Positions 45,436 through 53,420 of a stretch of DNA of 64,000 nt are shown piece by piece. Numbering within the stretch: the first letter of the stretch is position 1; each line of letters opens with the position of its first letter. Under the pieces are notes generated by a model, which did not search any database, was not told where the DNA came from, and saw only the letters and a program-made list of their open reading frames with translations. This stretch comes from Atopobium fossor DSM 15642 (GTDB taxonomy: Bacteria; Actinomycetota; Coriobacteriia; Coriobacteriales; Atopobiaceae). Position numbers and translations under genes: made by a program. The stretch spans positions 124,001 to 188,000 of the forward strand of contig NZ_AXXR01000004.1 in assembly GCF_000483125.1 (NCBI RefSeq), written 5' to 3'.

Positions 45436-46491
45436 ATGTTGAACAGGAACCTTTCGCGCAGGGACTTTCTGGGTGCATCTGCAGCATTTGCAGTAACGCT
45501 CGGTTTAGGCGCATGCAGCAAGGGCGGCTCTGAGGGGGGCACTGCAACAACCTCCTCCTACAAGATTTCTATGATTACCGATACAGGTGGCGTAAATGAT
45601 CAGTCCTTCAACCAAAGCTCTTGGGAAGGTTTGGAGCAGCTTAAGAAGGACAAGGGTTGGAATGTTAACTATCTCGAGTCCAAGCAGGAGTCTGACTATG
45701 CCTCCAACCTGGATAAGGCTGTAGATGACGAGGCTAATCTCATTTGGGGTATTGGCTTTGCCATGGCAGATGCTGTAGCTGATGTAGCTGCCAAGAATAA
45801 AGATGTTCAGTTTGCCATTATCGATAACGCCTATGAGACTCCCGCAGAAAATCTGACGGGTGTAACCTTCCGTGCTCAGGAGCCTTCCTTCATGGTTGGC
45901 TACATTGCAGCTCGTACTACCAAGACCAACAAGGTTGGTTTTGTTGGTGGCATCAGCGGCGTAGTTATTAGCCAGTTTGATTATGGTTACAAGGCTGGTA
46001 TTGCATACGCAAACAAGGAAAACGGTACCAATGTTGAGGTGCTTACCCAGTATGCAGATTCCTTCACTGACTCTGCAAAGGGCAAGGCTATTGCTTCGAA
46101 GATGTTCTCTGATGGTTGCGACATTGTGTTCCACGCAGCCGGTGGCGTAGGTGCTGGTGTTATTGAGGCAGCTAAGGAAGCCAACAAGTTTGCTATTGGT
46201 GTAGACCGTGATCAGGCTTACCTCGCACCTGACAATGTATTGACCTCTGCTCTTAAAAAGGTTGATAAGGCCATTGTTGAGGTTTCTACCGAGATTCAGG
46301 GTGGTGCTAAGGGCGGCCGCAACATCGAGCTTGGTGCTGCAGAGGGTTGCGTAGGCATTCCTGAGGATCACCCCCATATCGATGACGCAGTATACAAGGC
46401 TGCACTTGAGTTTGAGGGCAAGTTTAAGGATGGCAGCATCGTTGCTCCTATGAACCAGGAGAAGTACGACGAGTATGTTGCAGCTCTCTAA
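45436..46491 (+). CDS. BMP-family substrate-binding lipoprotein (nucleoside importer)
   Basis: A 351-residue lipoprotein: twin-arginine signal NLSRRDFLGASAAFAV and lipobox LGAC with the lipidated Cys27. The BMP fold then shows ITDTGGVNDQSFNQSSWEG, VTFRAQEPSFMVGYIA, VGFVGGISGV and HAAGGVGAGVIEAA. It is homologous to BmpA/NupN-type nucleoside-binding proteins and should feed nucleosides to the downstream ABC transporter. A twin-arginine signal implies folded export, a common trait of this class of lipoproteins in Coriobacteriia. Terminated by a hairpin before the ATPase gene. Confidence 0.93.
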   Translation: MLNRNLSRRDFLGASAAFAVTLGLGACSKGGSEGGTATTSSYKISMITDTGGVNDQSFNQSSWEGLEQLKKDKGWNVNYLESKQESDYASNLDKAVDDEANLIWGIGFAMADAVADVAAKNKDVQFAIIDNAYETPAENLTGVTFRAQEPSFMVGYIAARTTKTNKVGFVGGISGVVISQFDYGYKAGIAYANKENGTNVEVLTQYADSFTDSAKGKAIASKMFSDGCDIVFHAAGGVGAGVIEAAKEANKFAIGVDRDQAYLAPDNVLTSALKKVDKAIVEVSTEIQGGAKGGRNIELGAAEGCVGIPEDHPHIDDAVYKAALEFEGKFKDGSIVAPMNQEKYDEYVAAL

Positions 46492-46534
46492 GACTGTGGC
46501 GCTGTTTATATAAAACACGCGTACTGCTGGGATG

Positions 46535-46573
46535 GTGAGGGCACCCCGGATGTGTGGGCGCCCTCACTTTTTT
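46535..46573 (+). terminator. Intercistronic stem-loop after the BMP gene
   Basis: The stem GTGAGGGC / GCCCTCAC is followed by T6. It lies between the binding protein and the ATPase gene and is expected to let the binding protein be made in excess over the transporter. Confidence 0.85.
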
Positions 46574-46598
46574 AAGAAGTGCGCAAGAGGAGTGTGTT

Positions 46599-48125
46599 AT
46601 GGAAGCGAGTCGCGATTACGCTGTGCAAATGCATGGCATAGTCAAAAGGTTTGGAGCATTTACTGCTCTTAGCGGCGTCGATCTCGATGTAAAAAAGCAG
46701 TCCATTCACGCCATCTTGGGCGAGAACGGCGCGGGTAAATCCACGCTTATGAACATCTTGTACGGTTTGTATCAGGCCGACGCAGGCAAGACTTTTCTCA
46801 ATGGTGAGGAAGTAGATATTTCTAATCCTACCAAGGCTATTAAGTGTGGCATTGGTATGGTTCACCAGCACTTTATGCTGGTAGAAAACTTTACCGTTAC
46901 CGAGAATATCGTGTTGGGTGACGAGGTATGTGGCGCTGCTGGCATCTTAGATATGAAGCGTGCTCGTGCTGAAGTCGCTGCTATTGTTGAGGAATACGGC
47001 TTTGATGTAGATCCTGATGCACGTATTGAGGATATTACGGTTGGTATGCAACAGCGTGTAGAGATTCTTAAAGCGCTGTATCGTGGTGCCGATACCCTCA
47101 TTCTTGATGAGCCTACTGCAGTGCTTACTCCCCAAGAAATTGAGCAGCTCATTAAGATCATGCGTGACCTGGTAAGCAAGGGTAAAACCATTATTATCAT
47201 TACGCATAAACTCAAAGAGATTATGTCCTCGGCAGATGAGTGCACTATCATTCGCCGCGGTGTATATATGGGTACAGTTGATGTCTCTCAGGTTACCGAG
47301 GACGAACTGGCATCTAAGATGGTTGGCCGTCACGTAAATCTTACGGTTGAGAAAGCTCCTGCCAAGCCAGGCGATGTTGTGCTATCTATTCGTGACTTGC
47401 ATGTCAATGATGAGCGTGGCATCGAGGCTGTAAAAGGTCTTAGTTTGGATGTACGTGAAGGCGAGATTGTTGGTATTGCAGGCATTGATGGTAATGGGCA
47501 AAAGGAGCTTGTGGATGCCATTGATTGCTTGATTAAGGCACAAAGTGGTACCGTTACCGTTTGTGGTAAGGATATTACCAACACCACACCTCGTAACGTT
47601 ATTGATAACAGTGTTGCAACCGTACCGTCTGACCGCCATCGTTGGGGTCTTGTCCTGCCCTTCTCGGTATCCGAGAACATGGTGCTGGAGCGTCATGGCG
47701 AGGATTGCTTTGGCGCTGGCATTATGTTGGACCACGCTAAGATGGATGAGTTTGCTCGTGATCTTATTGCTGAGTATGATATTCGCCCTGCAAACTGCGA
47801 GCATTCCACTGCTGGTGGCCTGTCTGGTGGTAACCAGCAAAAGGTTATTATTGCACGTCAAGTGTCCAGTAATCCCAAACTATTAATTGTTGTTCAGCCT
47901 ACGCGTGGCTTGGATGTTGGCGCTATTGAGTTTGTTCACAAGGCACTTATTCGTGAGCGCGATAGGGGTTGTGCAATTTTGCTTATCTCTCTTGAGCTTG
48001 ACGAGGTTATGGACATTGCCGATACCATTGCTGTTATTTATGACGGCGCCATTGTGGATGAGTTTGCACAGGGAACCATCACGGAAGAAGAAATTGGTCT
48101 TCTGATGGCAGGAGGCGCAAAATAA
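46599..48125 (+). CDS. Nucleoside ABC transporter ATPase
   Basis: A 508-residue double ATPase (RbsA/NupO-like). First half: Walker A LGENGAGKST, ITVGMQQRVEILKALYRGA, Walker B LILDEPTAVL. Second half: GIDGNGQKELVDAI in place of a canonical Walker A, LSGGNQQKVIIARQ and LIVVQPTRGLDVGA, where Gln replaces the catalytic Glu, normal for this family. The ATG at 46599 has AGAGGAG upstream; the longer frame from 46554 overlaps the terminator. It overlaps the next gene by one base. Confidence 0.94.
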   Translation: MEASRDYAVQMHGIVKRFGAFTALSGVDLDVKKQSIHAILGENGAGKSTLMNILYGLYQADAGKTFLNGEEVDISNPTKAIKCGIGMVHQHFMLVENFTVTENIVLGDEVCGAAGILDMKRARAEVAAIVEEYGFDVDPDARIEDITVGMQQRVEILKALYRGADTLILDEPTAVLTPQEIEQLIKIMRDLVSKGKTIIIITHKLKEIMSSADECTIIRRGVYMGTVDVSQVTEDELASKMVGRHVNLTVEKAPAKPGDVVLSIRDLHVNDERGIEAVKGLSLDVREGEIVGIAGIDGNGQKELVDAIDCLIKAQSGTVTVCGKDITNTTPRNVIDNSVATVPSDRHRWGLVLPFSVSENMVLERHGEDCFGAGIMLDHAKMDEFARDLIAEYDIRPANCEHSTAGGLSGGNQQKVIIARQVSSNPKLLIVVQPTRGLDVGAIEFVHKALIRERDRGCAILLISLELDEVMDIADTIAVIYDGAIVDEFAQGTITEEEIGLLMAGGAK

Positions 48126-49252
48126 TGGATACGCTTGTTAAGATTTTAAAGAAGCCCATTACGGCAACGATTTTAGCAATCTTCTTTGGCTTTGTTATTG
48201 CAGCACTTGTTTTGGTAGCTGCAGGATATGATCCCATTGCTTCTTTTGGCGCCCTGTTCAATGGTGCTTTGGGCAAACCTAAATATCTTTCCAATGTCAT
48301 CATCAAAGCAACTCCCATTATTTTAACGGGTGTGGCTGTGGCATTTGCCTTCAAGACCGGTATGTTTAACATTGGTGCAGAAGGTCAGTACATTGTTGGT
48401 ACCATTTTTGCCACCATTGTAGGTATCAGCCTTAATCTTCCTGCTGTTTTGCAGATTCCTATTGTTATTTTGGCAGGTACTTTAGGTGGCGCTTTGAGTG
48501 GTGGCCTCATTGGTTTTCTCAAAGCAAAGTTTGGCATTCATGAGGTTATTACCAGCATCATGCTTAACTGGATTAGCTTGTATGCCTGCAACTTTGTAGT
48601 AAATACTCAAGCATTCCACCAGCCTGAGTCCACCAGTACTTTCCCTGTAAATCCCTCCAGCTTTACGATGATTCTTCCTAATTGGAAGCTTTCCGATGCT
48701 GGTCAGGATATGCTCAGTGGCATTCCTTGGTTGTATGACATGCTGGTAAAGACTGATGTAAACGCTGGTATTCTTATTGCTATTTTGGCTGCTGCTGGCA
48801 TTTCTTTGTTGCTTAAGCACACCAAGATTGGTTACGAGATGCGTGCCGTTGGTTTTAACCGCGATGCAGCTCAGTTCTCTGGTATTGGTGTAAACAAGAA
48901 CATTGTGTTGTGCATGCTCATCTCGGGTGGTTTATGCGGTTTGGCCGGTGCTCTTACCATCACAGGCACAGCACCTCACAGCATTTCAACCTTGGCTGCT
49001 TTCGAGAATGCTGGTTTTAACGGTCTATCTGTGGCATTTATTGCTGGCTCGTCTCCGATTGGCTGTATTCCTGCAGGCCTTTTGTTTAGTGGTCTTATTT
49101 ATGGCGGACAGAGTGTTCAGCAGGTTATTGGTGCTCCCTCAGACATTATTAGCATCATGATTGGCACCATCGTGTTCCTTATGGCTTTATCACAGGTATT
49201 GCCTATGATTATTAGCCGCATTGAGAAGAAGGGAGCAACCGATGCTCACTAA
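48125..49252 (+). CDS. Nucleoside ABC transporter permease (first)
   Basis: A 375-residue membrane protein of the BPD_transp_2 type, with about ten hydrophobic segments, GMFNIGAEGQYIVG and GFNRDAAQFSGIGVNKN. It overlaps the second permease by 11 bases. Confidence 0.93.
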   Translation: MDTLVKILKKPITATILAIFFGFVIAALVLVAAGYDPIASFGALFNGALGKPKYLSNVIIKATPIILTGVAVAFAFKTGMFNIGAEGQYIVGTIFATIVGISLNLPAVLQIPIVILAGTLGGALSGGLIGFLKAKFGIHEVITSIMLNWISLYACNFVVNTQAFHQPESTSTFPVNPSSFTMILPNWKLSDAGQDMLSGIPWLYDMLVKTDVNAGILIAILAAAGISLLLKHTKIGYEMRAVGFNRDAAQFSGIGVNKNIVLCMLISGGLCGLAGALTITGTAPHSISTLAAFENAGFNGLSVAFIAGSSPIGCIPAGLLFSGLIYGGQSVQQVIGAPSDIISIMIGTIVFLMALSQVLPMIISRIEKKGATDAH

Positions 49253-50162
49253 TCTTCTACTGCTTATTGGCATTACGCTTATGTACTCTACACCGCTGGT
49301 ATTTGGTGCATTGGGCGGTGTTATCTCCGAGCGCTCTGGTGTCACCAACATTGGTATTGAAGGCATGATGATGGTTGGTGCCTTTACTGCTTCTGCGGTA
49401 AGCTACTTTACGGGAAATCCTTGGCTGGGTTTTGTAGCCGCAGGTATTGCAGGCGCCGCTGTTGCGTTGTTACATGCCGTGGCTTCTATTACCTTCCGTG
49501 CAGATCAGACTATTTCTGGTGTAGCAATTAACCTTTTGGCTCCTGGCATTGCATTGTTCTTCTGTCGTCGTTTGTTTAACAACGCAGCTATGACACCTCC
49601 AGTAGCTACGCTTCCCAAGCTCTTTGGTGAAGGTGCTTTTGTGGGCACGCCATTTGCGTCCCTCAACGTGGATATTACCGTTGTGCTAGGTCTTCTCGCC
49701 ACCGTAATAATGTGGTTTGTTTTCTATAAGACCAAGTGGGGTCTGCATATCCGTGCTGTTGGTGAGCATCCTGCAGCAGCCGATACCTTGGGCATTCGCG
49801 TAGAACTTACTCGCTATGTGTGTGTTTTACTTTCTGGCATGCTTGCTGGTTTTGGTGGCGCTTCTGTAACACTAGCAATTGTTTCTCAGTTTACGCAGAT
49901 TTCTATTAGCGGTCAGGGCTTTATTGCACTTGCCGCAGTAATCTTTGGTAAGTGGAAGCCTCAGGGCGCTTACGGTGCGTGCTTGCTCTTTGGTATGGCA
50001 CAGGCTTTAACTATTTTGCTGGGTGGTGGTGTTATTGCTGTTCCTACTCAGATTATGGCCATGCTTCCTTACGTTCTTACCATTGTTATTCTTGTTCTGT
50101 TTGTGGGACGCTCTGCTGCTCCTAAGGCAGATGGTGTTCCCTATATCAAGGGCGCTCGCTAA
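49242..50162 (+). CDS. Nucleoside ABC transporter permease (second)
   Basis: A 306-residue permease: LGGVISERSGVTNIGIEGMMMVG, the region SGVAINLLAPGIALF, HIRAVGEHPAAADTLGI and GFIALAAVIFGKW are typical of NupQ-like BMP-type permeases. The ATG at 49242 has AAGGGAG upstream; the in-frame start at 49221 is further back without a site. Confidence 0.93.
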   Translation: MLTNLLLLIGITLMYSTPLVFGALGGVISERSGVTNIGIEGMMMVGAFTASAVSYFTGNPWLGFVAAGIAGAAVALLHAVASITFRADQTISGVAINLLAPGIALFFCRRLFNNAAMTPPVATLPKLFGEGAFVGTPFASLNVDITVVLGLLATVIMWFVFYKTKWGLHIRAVGEHPAAADTLGIRVELTRYVCVLLSGMLAGFGGASVTLAIVSQFTQISISGQGFIALAAVIFGKWKPQGAYGACLLFGMAQALTILLGGGVIAVPTQIMAMLPYVLTIVILVLFVGRSAAPKADGVPYIKGAR

Positions 50163-50187
50163 GATTTAGAGCGTACGTTTACACCGC

Positions 50188-50227
50188 AAGTGCGCTCGGC
50201 AGCAGTGCTGGGCGCACTTATTATTTT
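50188..50227 (+). terminator. Stem-loop after the ABC permease genes
   Basis: The outer stem AAGTGCGC / GCGCACTT encloses an inner CAGC/GCTG hairpin and is followed by an AT/T-rich tail. It separates the ABC importer genes from cdd, 27 bases before the cdd start, so it may be partial. Confidence 0.75.
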
Positions 50228-50254
50228 TTATATGCAAGGTTGTAAGGAGTGGCT

Positions 50255-50698
50255 ATGGTTGATGATAAAACCCTGGTAGCTGAGGCAATTTCTGCACGTG
50301 AAAGAGCATATGTTCCATATTCGCACTTTGCAGTTGGTGCAGCACTGTTAGATGCTAACGGCAAGATTTGGCATGGTTGCAATATAGAAAACGCTTCCTA
50401 TACGCCTACTAATTGTGCGGAGCGTACAGCATTTTTTAAAGCAGTTAGCGAGGGCGCTTCCAATTTTGTTGCCATTGCGATTGTTGGCGGAGCAGCTGGT
50501 AAGCCAATTTCTGACTGGTGCGCACCCTGTGGAGTGTGTCGTCAGGTGATGCGCGAGTTTTGTAGTCCACAGAGCTTTCGTGTGGTGCTAGCTCGCACGC
50601 CAGACGAGTACAAAGCCTATAGCCTTGCAGATCTTCTACCTGAAGGCTTTGGGCCTGATGATTTAGAACGTGCTTCGTGTAATCACGAACAGCACTAG
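50255..50698 (+). CDS. cdd: Cytidine deaminase
   Basis: It deaminates cytidine and deoxycytidine. The zinc motifs are CAERTAFF (Cys and catalytic Glu) and CAPCGVCRQ. It is a 147-residue homotetrameric-type enzyme. The ATG at 50255 was chosen because AAGGAG is immediately upstream and overlaps the in-frame GTG at 50249. Confidence 0.94.
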   Translation: MVDDKTLVAEAISARERAYVPYSHFAVGAALLDANGKIWHGCNIENASYTPTNCAERTAFFKAVSEGASNFVAIAIVGGAAGKPISDWCAPCGVCRQVMREFCSPQSFRVVLARTPDEYKAYSLADLLPEGFGPDDLERASCNHEQH

Positions 50699-50710
50699 GA
50701 GAGTGATTGT

Positions 50711-52042
50711 ATGAGGATGTACGATATTATCGAGAAAAAACGTGATGGCAAGGAGCTTACAGACGAGGAAATTGCTTTCTTCGTAAAGGGCTATGCTACG
50801 GGAGAAATTCCTGATTATCAGGCTTCTGCTTTGTGTATGGCCATTTACTTTCAGGGTATGAATGCACGCGAGACAGCAACGCTCACCATGGAAATGGTTC
50901 ATTCCGGTGATGTGGTAGACCTATCTAAGATTGATGGTATTAAAGTAGACAAGCACTCTACGGGTGGCGTTGGCGATAAAACCTCGCTTGTTGTTGCTCC
51001 TATTGTGGCTTCGCTGGGTGTACGCATGGCCAAGATGAGTGGTCGTGGTTTGGGTCATACGGGCGGTACGCTGGACAAACTCGAATCTATCCCTGGGCTT
51101 TCTGTAGCTATTGCGTCCAATCGTTTTGCTCAGATTGTAAACGAAGTGGGCGTGGCAATCATTAGCCAAACGGGCAACCTGGTACCTGCAGACAAGCGTC
51201 TGTATGGTCTACGCGATGTTACCGCTACAGTAGATAGCTTGCCTCTTATTGCGTCCAGCATTATGAGTAAAAAGATTGCTGCTGGCGCCGATAAGATTTT
51301 GTTGGATGTTAAGTGCGGTAGCGGTGCCTTTATGAAGACTGTTGATGACGCTATTGCCTTGGCTAAAGAAATGGTTTCTATTGGCGAGGAAGTTGGCCGT
51401 ACCACGGTTGCACTCATTACGGACATGGGTCGTCCTTTAGGTATGTGTATTGGTAATACCCTAGAGGTTGCGGAAGCGGCAACCACGCTACAAGGCAAGG
51501 GTCCTAAAGATCTAACAGATATTTGTGTTGAACTTGCCGGTAATTTACTTCACCTTGCCGGTAAAGGCGACATGGATACCTGTCGTAATCTAGCCCGTGG
51601 TCAGATTACAAATGGTGAGGGATTTGCCAAACTCAAAGAAATGGTCGCTGCTCAGGGCGGCAATGCAGACTTACTAGACAATCCTTTTGAACAGCTCGTA
51701 CAGTCTCGCCAATCTCGTGAACTGTATGCAGCTACTACCGGTAGTATCTATGCCATGGATACCGAGCGCTGCGGCATTGCTTCGGTTGCTTTGGGTGCTG
51801 GTCGCGAGAAGAAGGAAGATTCCATCGACTACTCTGCAGGTATTGTGCTTGCCAAAAAGACAGGTGATGCCGTTCAGGCAGGCGACTTATTGGCAACAGT
51901 GTATGCAGCAAACGAGAATCTTTTGGATGCGGGCGAGAAAATCTTTATGGATGCGTTGGATATTCGCGAGCAGGAGGCTGTGGCAGCACCATTGTTCCAT
52001 GCTCGTGTTTCTCGTGAGGGTGTAGAGCGTTTTGATGTCTAA
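50711..52042 (+). CDS. pdp: Pyrimidine-nucleoside phosphorylase
   Basis: A 443-residue phosphorylase that releases uracil or thymine from nucleosides. Signatures: DKHSTGGVGDKTSLVVAPIVASLG, SGRGLGHTGGTLDKLESIPG, KILLDVKCGSGAFMKT, and the C-terminal domain (AGDLLATVYAANE). The name deoA is also used for thymidine phosphorylase; broad specificity is usual in Gram-positive relatives. It is 12 bases after cdd and ends the salvage operon. Confidence 0.94.
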   Translation: MRMYDIIEKKRDGKELTDEEIAFFVKGYATGEIPDYQASALCMAIYFQGMNARETATLTMEMVHSGDVVDLSKIDGIKVDKHSTGGVGDKTSLVVAPIVASLGVRMAKMSGRGLGHTGGTLDKLESIPGLSVAIASNRFAQIVNEVGVAIISQTGNLVPADKRLYGLRDVTATVDSLPLIASSIMSKKIAAGADKILLDVKCGSGAFMKTVDDAIALAKEMVSIGEEVGRTTVALITDMGRPLGMCIGNTLEVAEAATTLQGKGPKDLTDICVELAGNLLHLAGKGDMDTCRNLARGQITNGEGFAKLKEMVAAQGGNADLLDNPFEQLVQSRQSRELYAATTGSIYAMDTERCGIASVALGAGREKKEDSIDYSAGIVLAKKTGDAVQAGDLLATVYAANENLLDAGEKIFMDALDIREQEAVAAPLFHARVSREGVERFDV

Positions 52043-52110
52043 GGTAATGGCGTCGTAATCCTGCACGTGTTCCCAAAGAATGCCCGAAGACGTAAGAGTT
52101 GTTTCATACT

Positions 52111-52145
52111 GGCAGTCATTCACAACTGTGGGTGACTGCCTTTCT
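52111..52145 (+). terminator. Terminator of the nucleoside salvage operon
   Basis: GGCAGTCA/TGACTGCC with an internal CAC/GTG pairing and a TTTCTT tail, 68 bases past the pyrimidine phosphorylase stop. Confidence 0.85.
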
Positions 52146-52182
52146 TAATTTGCTATGCAGAGGGTGATGATTAGGCTTATGC

Positions 52183-52222
52183 TCTGTCATGTCATTATTA
52201 ATATTAATAATGACATGACAGA
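52183..52222. repeat. 40-nt perfect palindrome
   Basis: From 52183 to 52222 every base of the left half (starting TCTGTCATG, ending TTATTAAT) is matched by its complement in the right half (starting ATTAATAA, ending CATGACAGA); the centre is between 52202 and 52203. The middle is AT-only. There is no loop and no T-run, so it is not a standard terminator; it may be a binding site of a dimeric protein or form a cruciform. Confidence 0.9.
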
Positions 52223-52233
52223 TTAAGAACCAA

Positions 52234-52281
52234 GACAGAAGGCCTCTGAGACAGAAGGCCCCTAAAGTAGGAGACCTCTAA
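52234..52281 (+). repeat. Three imperfect 16-bp tandem repeats
   Basis: Units: GACAGAAGGCCTCTGA (52234-52249), GACAGAAGGCCCCTAA (52250-52265) and AGTAGGAGACCTCTAA (52266-52281), directly before the phosphatase gene. They follow the palindrome and overlap the expected leader. Confidence 0.75.
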
Positions 52282-52293
52282 GAGAGAAGCAGT

Positions 52294-53202
52294 ATGCTTG
52301 CTGATTATCACGTACATTCAAATTTTTCCGATGATTCCTGGTATCCCATGGTAGAAATTTGCCAAGATGCTATTCGTCACAGCTTGGATGAAATTTGTTT
52401 TACGGATCATGTGGATTATGGAATAAAACCTGATGTAGAGCAGTATCAGACAGGTGCTTTAATAGCTCCAATGCATAAAAATCCTCAAGGGATGTTAGAG
52501 CCAGCACTCAATGTAGACTATGAACGCTATTTTCCAGCTATAGAAAAAGTTCAAGAGCAGTTTGCGGATCTTGGTGCTGGTAGTACTCTTGGTGGCTTAA
52601 CGGTAAAAGCTGGTTTAGAGCTAGGCGTACAAACCCGTTATATTCCTCAGTACCAAGAGCTTACACGCACATATGCCAGTCGTATGGATTTTGCTTTATT
52701 GTCTGTCCATCAAGTAAATAACTTGGAGTTTTGGACGGGCGAGTTCATGGAGGGGCGTACTCAGGATGAGTACAATCAGGCATATTATGCTGAGCTTCTT
52801 AGTGTGGTGGAGAACTTCAAAGAGTATTCCGTATTGGCCCATCTTGATTTAATAAAACGTTATGAGCTGGAATTGGTGGGTGCAGATGGACTGTATCCCT
52901 TCCATAAAATTCGCGACATCGTAGCTGCAATTTTGGAACAAGCAATTTCCGATGGGAAGGGTATTGAGCTCAATACTTCAAGTTTTCGCTATGGACTGCC
53001 AGACCTTACCCCCTGTACAGAGATTTTGGAGCTGTATAAAGATCTGGGAGGCTGTATTATCACTATTGGTTCTGACTCTCACAAAGAAAATAACCTAGGC
53101 GCCTATATTGGGTTGGCTAAAAAACGCTTGCTGGCGCTGGGATACAAACAATATTGTACGTTCAATGCCTGGGAACCTGTGTTTCATACCTTAGACGATT
53201 AG
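52294..53202 (+). CDS. PHP-domain histidinol-phosphatase
   Basis: A 302-residue PHP phosphatase of the HisJ/HisK type. Metal-binding motifs: DYHVHSNFSDDS (two His), CFTDHVDYG, AGLELGVQ, VHQVNN and the final SDSHKENNLG. It has no his-operon neighbours, so it may act in serine/histidine phosphate turnover generally. The ATG at 52294 follows AGAGAGAAGC. Confidence 0.85.
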   Translation: MLADYHVHSNFSDDSWYPMVEICQDAIRHSLDEICFTDHVDYGIKPDVEQYQTGALIAPMHKNPQGMLEPALNVDYERYFPAIEKVQEQFADLGAGSTLGGLTVKAGLELGVQTRYIPQYQELTRTYASRMDFALLSVHQVNNLEFWTGEFMEGRTQDEYNQAYYAELLSVVENFKEYSVLAHLDLIKRYELELVGADGLYPFHKIRDIVAAILEQAISDGKGIELNTSSFRYGLPDLTPCTEILELYKDLGGCIITIGSDSHKENNLGAYIGLAKKRLLALGYKQYCTFNAWEPVFHTLDD

Positions 53203-53240
53203 ACTATTTATTAGACCATTTTTGTGCATTAAGGATGCTA

Positions 53241-53277
53241 TATACAAAAACGGCTCGGAGTTTTTCTCCGAGCCGTT
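53241..53277 (-). terminator. Terminator of tRNA-Glu
   Basis: On the minus strand a 12-bp stem AACGGCTCGGAG/CTCCGAGCCGTT with a 5-base loop is followed by T5. It lies 11 bases past the tRNA end; it can also act for the phosphatase gene on the plus strand. Confidence 0.88.
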
Positions 53278-53287
53278 GTGCCTGCTA

Positions 53288-53362
53288 TGGTGCCCCCAAC
53301 GAGAATCGAACTCGTATTGCCGCCTTGAAAGGGCGATGTCCTAACCGTTAGACGATGGGGAC
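53288..53362 (-). tRNA. tRNA-Glu (TTC)
   Basis: The minus strand folds into a cloverleaf: acceptor GTCCCCA/TGGGGGC, anticodon TTC in loop CTTTCAA, T arm GAGTTCGATTCTC, encoded CCA. 75 bases. Confidence 0.96.
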
Positions 53363-53420
53363 GAATGCGTAAGAAGTATAACAAATAAATGTAAAAAGTC
53401 ATACAAGAAAGAAAAAAACT

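Noticed and set aside
45505-46518. 337-codon minus-strand frame over the BMP gene
   Set aside because: A shadow of the codon bias of the BMP gene; the plus-strand protein has clear signal, lipobox and fold motifs.
52183-52222. Terminator reading of the 40-nt palindrome
   Set aside because: No loop-friendly centre and no T-run; a proper terminator for the preceding operon already lies at 52111-52145.
52234-52281. CRISPR-like repeats
   Set aside because: Only three degenerate 16-bp copies, directly adjacent without spacers, and no cas genes in the window.
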